Source of the DNA: Promethearchaeota archaeon
GTDB lineage: Archaea > Asgardarchaeota > Lokiarchaeia > Sigynarchaeales > SOKP01
Reading direction: 5' to 3'
Assembly (NCBI GenBank): GCA_016839905.1
Contig: JAEOTJ010000171.1
Span: forward strand, 1 to 6,333
Length of the DNA: 6,333 nt
The notes under the pieces are model-generated. The model was not told the DNA's origin and made no database searches. It was given only the letters and a program-made list of their open reading frames with translations. Positions 1 through 5,662 of this stretch are shown here, in pieces. Position numbers and translations under genes: made by a program. Position 1 is the first letter of the stretch, and every line of letters starts with the position of its first letter.

Positions 1-2347
1 ACCCCAAAATCATCCCAAGAGCTCCGATGATGGAGCATAGCGCAATCAAAAACTGAATGGCCTCGCCAACCTTGTCATAATAACTTGTTAATATCACTTT
101 CTTCACGATAAAATTATTTTTTTTTTTAAAAAATCTGAATATTGAATCCGAGTAGGAATGATCCAACAAGATGGGATAAAGAACATCACGACCTTCTATT
201 ATTATAGTAATTTCATAATACAATTTTTGGCGAAGCATTAATCTTTGATGTGTATTTACATTCCTTAGAAAGCCTCCATTAATGCCAATGTCGGGCTCGG
301 CATCGTCAGCAAAATTATCGATGTTCCCACTTGCGTCTTCGATGTAATTCGGGGCATCAATGATCGCTAAATCAAACGGACAATCGGTTTCAAAAGCAGA
401 AATTCTCTTGGTTTGATATTGAAGGTAGGATACTTTAAGCTCATACTTGTGTAATTCAAGTTTCGAATTTAAAATGATCGAGGAGAGTCCTTTTATGTTG
501 ACCTCAATGATGGCTTCCCAATCATACACTAACATGGCACTTAAATAAATCTTATCATTCTTATCATTATGATAAATAAGATCCGACAATTCTTCTCGGG
601 TGAGTAGAATTCGGTTATTGACCAATTCAAACTTCTCAAATTCTCGTGATTTATTTTCGATGTAGAAATTAAAATTTTCTTGAATCAAGCCGTATTCAGA
701 AAAGAGATCGATATCAGAAAGGCCTATATACCCAGAATAATCCAAATCAATTTGCAATTCTTCTAAATAATTGTTATTGTTCTCTAAATAATCGGTTAAA
801 TCAATTTCGAAATTGACGCTCGGATTAAGGTAATTTTGAGACGAGGGAACGTCAAAGAAAATATTAGAGGTGACAGTATCCATTTTAAATCCGAGCGTGG
901 ATTTAAATGCATCTTCAAAGGACACGTCCATCGCAAAAATGACTTCTACTTGAAACTCATCTTCGACACTATCATACAAGAAGTAATTTTCAAAAGTAGT
1001 GAATTCTCTGTCGGTCACGTAAGAAAAGGTGTGGGTTTCAGGCGAAACTTCATATGCAAGAAAATCTACTTGCTCCCAAATTTGGTCCTTATAATTATAC
1101 AAGTAAAAGTCAAGCAATTCGGCTCCTTTATCCACGTCAATGATGTCAAGATCGGAAGTTTCAAGAACATATCCGGGAACGCCGTTAATATCATAATCTA
1201 TTTGAAATTCCAAGTATTCCACATATTTATCAAAGTAATCTCCTTTAAAAGTAAAAACTTTAGGCTCTGAGGCGATAAAATCAGTGCCCCATTTGAATGC
1301 GTGAAATTCGACATCTGCAAACAATAAAACACCGCTTTTTGTTGGATCAGATAAGGTTATGGTTTGATCGGCTGAGTTATAGGTATAAGCAAGATCTCCT
1401 ACGTGAGAATAAATTCGCGTGATTTCAAATTCAAAATCATAATCTAATGATTCAGAATTCAGATGATAGGTTGTCCCCGAAATCCAATCCAATTCAATAT
1501 TATCTTGCGGAATTGGGATTGTTGAACCCTCGTCCGTGTTTGGTATCTCAAATGAAAGACTTGCGTCCATTATTTGCTGGGCAAAAACTCCCCTAAACAC
1601 ACGCAAATCGGCGGTTAAATCACTGATGACGGACTCTACGGTAATATAAAGGTCTGAATGGCTTCCGGTTGTTAAAATATCTTCTAAAAGAGCTAAATTT
1701 CCGGGAGGGAAGCTAAAATCGGCTAATTGGACTTGAATATCATATGTTGGATAATTAAATCCGCGACCAATGACTGTATTTTCTAGAGGGAGTAAAAACT
1801 CCCCTAATTTATCCATCTCTTCCTCTGGATTGAGCGAGTCTGGATTGAGGGAGTGCAAAACAATCCTTAATTCATAATACTCTGCATTGATCTCTGAGAT
1901 TTCTGAAGAGGATAACACGTGATCGAAACCGGATTTCAATGTTAAATGAAGAGTACCATCAGTAAAAATATCCGAATCTTTTAAAATGTCGTACTGGAAT
2001 AGCATGCCGTCCTTAGCAGAAATACTGCCCTTGATCAAGTGGTCTTTGGTGGTAATGAAATGAATTGCTCCATAAGGGATATCTCCTGCTGGGAGGGCGG
2101 GGCTAAATTCAACATAAGTACGCTCCACACCTGCTATGGCATGAGTACTAATAGTATATTCTATGGGAGGGATAAAGTAACTTACGGGGGGGCTTGAGGC
2201 GTGAAAGAAATCAGGATAAAATCCGGAGCTTGACCTTAGCCTTGACACATAGAGAGAATCCTCAAAACTATAAACGCCATTATCATAAATCTCTGGCAAG
2301 TACCACTTATCGGGATGGCCAAATTGCGTCCCATCAATGAGCTGCAT
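1..2347 (-). CDS. Large beta-rich membrane-anchored protein, unrecognised family, 3' end outside window
   Basis: I followed this frame codon by codon from an ATG at 2347 to the left edge: 782 codons without a stop. An in-frame stop at 2374-2372 lies upstream, so ATG 2347 is the likely start; no Shine-Dalgarno sequence is visible. I do not recognise the family. The N-terminus (MQLIDGTQFGHPDKWYLPEI) is polar and is not a signal peptide. Most of the protein alternates short hydrophobic and acidic/aromatic stretches, as in beta-sandwich domains. Two stretches, around residues 371-500 and 520-640, look like divergent copies of one module: each has an ID-rich strand, then an FYLYNY-like or NFYIEN-like strand, about 147 residues apart. 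A KKK patch (741-743) precedes a hydrophobic segment (about 762-782) that runs off the window and is probably a membrane anchor. Only one N-X-S/T sequon (N565) is present, unlike the surface protein at the other end. Being coding is near certain; function is unknown. Confidence 0.85.
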   Translation of the reverse strand, partial: MQLIDGTQFGHPDKWYLPEIYDNGVYSFEDSLYVSRLRSSSGFYPDFFHASSPPVSYFIPPIEYTISTHAIAGVERTYVEFSPALPAGDIPYGAIHFITTKDHLIKGSISAKDGMLFQYDILKDSDIFTDGTLHLTLKSGFDHVLSSSEISEINAEYYELRIVLHSLNPDSLNPEEEMDKLGEFLLPLENTVIGRGFNYPTYDIQVQLADFSFPPGNLALLEDILTTGSHSDLYITVESVISDLTADLRVFRGVFAQQIMDASLSFEIPNTDEGSTIPIPQDNIELDWISGTTYHLNSESLDYDFEFEITRIYSHVGDLAYTYNSADQTITLSDPTKSGVLLFADVEFHAFKWGTDFIASEPKVFTFKGDYFDKYVEYLEFQIDYDINGVPGYVLETSDLDIIDVDKGAELLDFYLYNYKDQIWEQVDFLAYEVSPETHTFSYVTDREFTTFENYFLYDSVEDEFQVEVIFAMDVSFEDAFKSTLGFKMDTVTSNIFFDVPSSQNYLNPSVNFEIDLTDYLENNNNYLEELQIDLDYSGYIGLSDIDLFSEYGLIQENFNFYIENKSREFEKFELVNNRILLTREELSDLIYHNDKNDKIYLSAMLVYDWEAIIEVNIKGLSSIILNSKLELHKYELKVSYLQYQTKRISAFETDCPFDLAIIDAPNYIEDASGNIDNFADDAEPDIGINGGFLRNVNTHQRLMLRQKLYYEITIIIEGRDVLYPILLDHSYSDSIFRFFKKKNNFIVKKVILTSYYDKVGEAIQFLIALCSIIGALGMILG

Positions 2348-2483
2348 TAGAGGGAAATATTCTATTTTTAATTAATAACAATAAAATATAATACGAGCTA
2401 AAAATTAAGCTTAAAAAAAAATTATTTAATTGAATTAGACATTATAAAATAATATAAAAAGAATAAACAAAAATTATTTTAAA
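2348..2483. promoter_or_regulatory. Divergent intergenic promoter region
   Basis: This 136-base, extremely AT-rich gap lies between the head-to-head starts of the large minus-strand gene and the GTPase gene, so it should carry both promoters. On the minus strand, TTATATTTTA and TTAATTAAAAATA-like stretches lie about 20-45 bases before ATG 2347 and could serve as its TATA box. No operator-like inverted repeat stands out against the AT background. Confidence 0.5.
2443..2461 (+). promoter_or_regulatory. TATA-like promoter element of the GTPase gene
   Basis: Two overlapping A/T boxes (TATAAAAT followed by ATATAAAAAG) lie about 25-40 bases before ATG 2484. That spacing would place transcription start at or just before the start codon, giving a leaderless or very short-leader mRNA. 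This agrees with the absence of a Shine-Dalgarno motif before the ATG. In DNA this AT-rich, TATA matches occur often by chance. Confidence 0.4.
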
Positions 2484-3023
2484 ATGCCTAGAATCAGCTT
2501 TAAACTCTGTGTCTTTGGAGATGCCGCGGTTGGAAAGACTACCTTAATAAAGAAATATACTACCGGTGTATTTGATGATAGTATGACGACAACTCTTGGG
2601 TTAGATTTTTCCGTGAAGAAATTTGAGATTGCTGATGAGTTCCAGATATCTCTACAGCTATGGGATTTTATGGGCGAAGAGCGCTTTCGAGTCCTGCTTC
2701 CGGGTTTCGTATCAGGAGCAGAAGGTGCTCTATTTATATTTGATATCACGAGATATAAAACCTTTAAAAATTTAGAACAGTGGTTAGAAGTATTGAAAGA
2801 ATGTATTGATGAGGAAGAACATCCCATCCCCATAATTCTAGTAGGAAGCAAGTTGGATCTCGCAGAGAATAGATCTGTTGACCCTCTCGTTGCTGAAGAA
2901 ATGGTAGCCCAAAATAAAATGTTCTTTCTATACACGGAATGTTCTGCCAAAACGGGAGAAAATGTTGACCTAATTTTTACCACATTAGCCAGAAAAATGC
3001 TAAAGAAAGAAAAGTTAATTTAA
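2484..3023 (+). CDS. Ras-superfamily (Rab-like) small GTPase
   Basis: A 179-residue protein, the usual length of a single Ras-like G domain. P-loop GDAAVGKT is at 12-19. Switch I is TTLGLDF (36-42), with T37 at the Mg-binding position and a Rab-like TxGxDF pattern. Switch II is WDFMGEERF (60-68), recalling Rab WDTAGQERF. G4 is SKLD (122-125) and G5 is CSAK (153-156). It should bind and hydrolyse GTP as a cytosolic switch; Asgard genomes carry many such proteins. Odd points: E65 stands at the catalytic-glutamine position, F62 and M63 replace the usual TA, and Ser replaces Asn in the NKxD motif. There is no C-terminal cysteine for prenylation and no N-terminal extension, so stable membrane attachment would need a partner. 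GC content looks higher than in the three genes downstream. It lies 136 bases before a 7TM longin-like gene, a plausible partner. The family call is firm; the specific role is unknown. Confidence 0.96.
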   Translation: MPRISFKLCVFGDAAVGKTTLIKKYTTGVFDDSMTTTLGLDFSVKKFEIADEFQISLQLWDFMGEERFRVLLPGFVSGAEGALFIFDITRYKTFKNLEQWLEVLKECIDEEEHPIPIILVGSKLDLAENRSVDPLVAEEMVAQNKMFFLYTECSAKTGENVDLIFTTLARKMLKKEKLI

Positions 3024-3061
3024 AATTCTTAATCTTATAATAATCTTCCTTAATTTTTAAA

Positions 3062-3108
3062 TGGAAATAAAAAAAAAAATTTTTCCAATAAATTTTTTAA
3101 TAAATTTT
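3062..3108 (+). terminator. Probable terminator after the GTPase gene
   Basis: An imperfect hairpin (TGGAAA at 3062-3067 pairing with TTTCCA at 3082-3087) is followed by two T-rich copies of AATAAATTTT (3087-3096 and 3099-3108), 38 bases after the GTPase stop. Archaeal termination relies mainly on U-rich tracts, so this is a reasonable terminator. It suggests the GTPase is transcribed separately from the next gene. Confidence 0.4.
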
Positions 3109-3133
3109 CATTGACAATTAAACAATATTAATG

Positions 3134-3143
3134 AAATATTAAG
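3134..3143 (+). promoter_or_regulatory. TATA-like element before the 7TM longin-like gene
   Basis: AAATATTAAG lies about 20-26 bases upstream of ATG 3160, the right distance for a leaderless archaeal transcript. Just upstream the same AATATT hexamer occurs at 3124-3129 and again at 3135-3140. No Shine-Dalgarno sequence precedes the ATG. The call is weak because the whole gap is A/T-rich. Confidence 0.3.
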
Positions 3144-3159
3144 AGATAAGATATAAACA

Positions 3160-4278
3160 ATGATATTACAACTAGAAATATTTGTAGGTATTTTAATATC
3201 ATTACCTTTAATTATATTATTAATAACAATTGGCATATTCATTTTATTCTTGAGGGAATATTTCATAACAAGGCAAAAAATGTTCTTGGTTCTATCCTTA
3301 TTATTTCTAGCGTATCTATTACTGAATTTTTTTCAATTTACTCAAGTTCTTGCTAATCGCGAAGATTTGGCTAGATTCAATTTTATTTTAGTAAATGTTT
3401 TTACAATGATAACACTATACTGTTTTGTTTTAGTTTTAGAGATGTTTGAAAAGAACATTGATATTTCTAGTAGACAAACGATAATGAGCATTCTCATTCT
3501 TATCGCAATTGGAGGCATGATTATTAATCCACAACTTAACGTAAGCGTTGTAAATAATTATTATCTAGTAGATTTTCAACAACCAAGTTTAATATCAATT
3601 ATTCAAAATTTTTTTTATCTAATAACCGGAATTTGGTTGATAATAATGATATATCGAAATAGAAAATCAGCTTGGTCTCAAAAACAAAAGCTACTTTTAA
3701 CATGGCTTTCAATTGGAGTAATATTTGCGATTTTATTACCGACAACCCCCTTTTTTTTTGAAATTATAACTCAGACCTTACCAATAGAAGTTCTTATTGG
3801 TTCTAAATTGACTAAAGACGCTCTACAAGATGCGGGAATGTTGATAATTGGTATAACATTTATTCTTGCTAGTAAGAGTCCTTGGTTATTACAACGTCAA
3901 AGAATTCAATTAATTGCTATATATTCCAAATCGGGAATAGAATTATATTCCAAATCTTTTAACGAGGATATCACGGTTGATGATTTATTTCTGCTATGTG
4001 GTGGCTTTTCAGCAGTTTCCTCACTTTTTCAAGAAGTCATTAAGGTAAAAGGAGGTGTAAAAGCAATATTGTTAGAAGGAAAAGAATTAAGAGTTATAAA
4101 TCGGGAGACCTTCATATGTGTCCTATTAGTGGAATATTCGACTGATGCATCAGAGTTGGCTCATAAAAAATTTACTGATTTATTTGAAGATAATTTCTCA
4201 AATGAATTAAAACATTTTTCGGGAAATACAAAACCATTTGAAAAGGCGGAAGAATTTGCCAAGCAATTTTTTTCTTAG
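3160..4278 (+). CDS. Predicted 7TM membrane protein with C-terminal longin-like domain
   Basis: The 372-residue protein has seven hydrophobic segments near residues 6-31, 41-64, 73-95, 108-126, 143-164, 178-200 and 225-240. Basic residues cluster in loops 1-2 (REYFITRQK), 5-6 (RNRKSAWSQKQK) and after helix 7 (LLQRQR). By the positive-inside rule the N-terminus is outside and the C-terminus is in the cytosol, the arrangement of GPCRs and of 7TM sensor-kinase inputs. Residues 249-372 form a soluble domain with predicted order strand-strand-helix-strands-helix: LIAIYSKSGIELYSKSF (251-267), a helix around 273-294 with the GGFSAVSSLFQE motif, strands around 301-326, and a helix around 331-353. This order and the 'IYS..G..LYS.SF / GF.SA...F' pattern resemble longin/roadblock-type domains common in Asgard proteins. 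No kinase, HAMP or catalytic motif is seen. The likely role is membrane sensing or docking that controls a small GTPase such as the neighbour upstream. The topology is strong; the longin call is by pattern only. Confidence 0.85.
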   Translation: MILQLEIFVGILISLPLIILLITIGIFILFLREYFITRQKMFLVLSLLFLAYLLLNFFQFTQVLANREDLARFNFILVNVFTMITLYCFVLVLEMFEKNIDISSRQTIMSILILIAIGGMIINPQLNVSVVNNYYLVDFQQPSLISIIQNFFYLITGIWLIIMIYRNRKSAWSQKQKLLLTWLSIGVIFAILLPTTPFFFEIITQTLPIEVLIGSKLTKDALQDAGMLIIGITFILASKSPWLLQRQRIQLIAIYSKSGIELYSKSFNEDITVDDLFLLCGGFSAVSSLFQEVIKVKGGVKAILLEGKELRVINRETFICVLLVEYSTDASELAHKKFTDLFEDNFSNELKHFSGNTKPFEKAEEFAKQFFS

Positions 4279-4332
4279 AAAATATATCTTTTGGAGAAGT
4301 CAATTAAATTAATTAGTAATTATAATTTTAAG

Positions 4333-4788
4333 ATGACATTTTTAACTTATGAGAATAAAAAAAAAGGAATAAAAATTAATTATCCTCCTGATTGGGAAGT
4401 TGTTGAAGATGAATGGAGGATTGAATTGGCATTTACAGCACCTTTTGAAAGTTCGGTTCAATATCGAGGAAGTGTAGTTGTTGATGTGCAAGATATATCA
4501 GAACATCCAATGACTTTAGATGAATATACGGATTTATCTCTAAAAGAAATAGAGCAAGTAATTGGAAATTTAAAAATAAATAAAATCGCTCAAACTATTC
4601 TGGTAGGCAATAAGGCGCATAAATTAATCTTTTCAAGAAAACAAGGCGAGTATGACTTAAAAATGATGCAAATCTGGACAATAATAGGTAATGAGGTCTA
4701 TACAATTTCTTATTCTCATGGATTTGAGTATTTCTCGAAATATTTAAAAATAGTACAAGAAATGGCTAATTCGTTAGAGATCATTTAA
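4333..4788 (+). CDS. PsbP/Mog1-fold (DUF1795-like) small protein
   Basis: A 151-residue protein if started at ATG 4333. An alternative TTG at 4291 adds 14 residues (MEKSIKLISNYNFK) that look non-homologous, so I prefer the ATG, although the TTG would leave only 12 bases after the upstream stop. The N-terminal YENKKKGIKINYPPDWEVV (6-24) is the typical opening of PsbP-related domains: a short strand, then 'Y.N...GI.I.YP.DW'. Further features also fit: the VVVDVQD strand, the TLDEYTDLSLKEIEQ helix, a central KAHKLIF strand, the WTIIGNEVYTISYS pair, and a final helix ending MANSLEII (144-151). No signal peptide or lipobox is seen, so it is probably cytosolic, unlike many exported PsbP-like proteins. 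The fold is shared with eukaryotic Mog1, which binds Ran GTPase, but I cannot show such a role here. Close spacing suggests co-transcription with the 7TM gene. The family is probable and the function unknown. Confidence 0.75.
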   Translation: MTFLTYENKKKGIKINYPPDWEVVEDEWRIELAFTAPFESSVQYRGSVVVDVQDISEHPMTLDEYTDLSLKEIEQVIGNLKINKIAQTILVGNKAHKLIFSRKQGEYDLKMMQIWTIIGNEVYTISYSHGFEYFSKYLKIVQEMANSLEII

Positions 4789-4863
4789 TTTTATATATTA
4801 AAAACTGATAAATTTTGATAAATATAGTTTTATATGCGCACCTTATCATACTTAAGAATTACT

Positions 4864-4871
4864 ATTTTATA
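4864..4871 (+). promoter_or_regulatory. TATA-like element before ogg
   Basis: ATTTTATA lies about 23-30 bases before ATG 4894, consistent with a leaderless archaeal transcript starting at the ogg start codon. The 105-base gap from the upstream gene also fits ogg having its own promoter. Another A/T box, TTTTATATATTAAAA, begins right after the upstream stop at about 4789. Evidence is positional only. Confidence 0.3.
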
Positions 4872-4893
4872 GAATAAATAATTTTTACATAGA

Positions 4894-5514
4894 ATGAGAG
4901 AACTAATCGCATTACTTCAAAATTTAAAACAAAGTAGTATAAAAAATGTTATAGATCTTCGCATGAACGAGTTTAAAGCTTTTCAAGAAAGCTCTATTAA
5001 CGAGATCTTCAAGGAAATGTGTTTCTGTATTATGACCGCGAATTGTAGTGCTGAAAAATGCATTGAAGTTCATAATGGAATAGGGGACGGATTTCTAAAA
5101 CTAAACGAAGAGGGGTTATCCAAGAAATTTCGAGATCTAGGATACAGATTCCCAAATTTGAGAGCAAATTATATTATAGAATCTCGGAAAAAAAAGGATT
5201 TCTTAGAAGAGAAATTAAAGACCAATGAAGGAGATTTAAGAGAATGGATCGTTAAAAATATTAAAGGGTTAGGCTATAAAGAAACGAGTCATTTCTTACG
5301 AAATATTGGTTATAAGAATTACGCGATAATAGATTTTCATATCATAGATCTATTAGTAAAATATAAATTAATTGAAAAACCGAAGACTCTAACGAAAAAG
5401 AAATATCTAGAAATTGAAGAAATATTAAAAGTAATCGCAAGTCAACTGAATTTTAATTTAGCAGAACTTGATTTATATTTATGGTTTTCTGAAACAGGAA
5501 AGGTCTTAAAATAA
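4894..5514 (+). CDS. ogg: N-glycosylase/DNA lyase, archaeal Ogg2-type 8-oxoguanine DNA glycosylase
   Basis: This 206-residue protein closely matches my memory of the Methanocaldococcus Ogg family in length and motifs. It removes 8-oxoguanine from DNA and cuts the strand at the abasic site by beta-elimination (base excision repair). CFCIMTANCSAEKC (43-56) and GDGFL (64-68) form the N-terminal helical part, followed by LGYRFPNLRANYI (82-94). The helix-hairpin-helix is NIKGLGYKETSHFLRNIGY (122-140), with the Schiff-base lysine K129. Catalytic aspartate D147 lies in AIIDFHI; these positions match the family's K129 and D147. The C-terminus ends in TGKVLK; a C-terminal lysine is known to contribute to 8-oxoguanine recognition in Ogg2 enzymes, and it is intact. 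One oddity is Phe148, where the family usually has Arg (IIDRHI). The gene is complete and separated by 105 bases from its upstream neighbour, with no functional link to it seen. Confidence 0.96.
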   Translation: MRELIALLQNLKQSSIKNVIDLRMNEFKAFQESSINEIFKEMCFCIMTANCSAEKCIEVHNGIGDGFLKLNEEGLSKKFRDLGYRFPNLRANYIIESRKKKDFLEEKLKTNEGDLREWIVKNIKGLGYKETSHFLRNIGYKNYAIIDFHIIDLLVKYKLIEKPKTLTKKKYLEIEEILKVIASQLNFNLAELDLYLWFSETGKVLK

Positions 5515-5523
5515 CCCTAAATG

Positions 5524-5539
5524 TGATAATAAATTATCA
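5524..5539 (+). terminator. Palindromic hairpin after ogg
   Basis: TGATAA-TAAA-TTATCA is a perfect 6-base-pair inverted repeat with a 4-base loop (7 pairs if the loop shrinks to 2), starting 10 bases after the ogg stop. It is followed by T-rich DNA (TTTACCATTTTATC). It may assist termination between the convergent ogg and surface-protein genes. It is a weak AT-only stem, so chance occurrence is possible. Confidence 0.4.
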
Positions 5540-5610
5540 TTTACCATTTTATCAAATCTTTTATCTCATCTAATAGGAAAAATAAGTTCTTAATGATACT
5601 TGATTAAAAC

Positions 5611-5628
5611 AAAAAAGGGAAAAAAAAG
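5611..5628 (-). terminator. Oligo-T terminator of the surface-protein gene
   Basis: Read on the minus strand this is a run of eight T, CCC, then six T, located 35 bases past the stop codon of the minus-strand surface-protein gene. Archaeal RNA polymerase terminates at oligo-T tracts without needing a hairpin, so this is the likely 3' end of that transcript. With the hairpin after ogg on the other strand, the 148-base convergent gap would terminate both genes. Confidence 0.5.
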
Positions 5629-5662
5629 ATTAATATTTATTAGTCTATCCTTTAAACTAAAA

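Noticed and set aside
836..1270. Plus-strand open frame of 144 codons
   Set aside because: It lies wholly antisense to the continuous 782-codon minus-strand frame, its translation is low-complexity Lys/Ile/Phe-rich with no recognisable domain, and no promoter precedes it.
2474..2983. Minus-strand open frame of 169 codons
   Set aside because: It is the exact antisense shadow of the small GTPase gene, which has all G-box motifs. The shadow is Ser-rich without any domain pattern.
3024..3159. Possible small RNA or extra small gene in the gap between the GTPase and 7TM genes
   Set aside because: Only A/T-rich terminator- and promoter-like DNA is visible, with no sizeable reading frame or stable GC-containing structure.
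3160..4278. 7TM protein as a sensor histidine kinase or rhodopsin
   Set aside because: No H-box, N-box or other kinase motif follows the helices, the tail is too short for a kinase, and helix 7 has no retinal-binding lysine in a DxxxK context.
4291..4332. TTG start that extends the PsbP-like protein by 14 residues
   Set aside because: The extension has no counterpart in the typical family opening and no ribosome-binding signal, and an ATG lies just before the conserved region. It remains possible because only 12 bases would then follow the 7TM stop.
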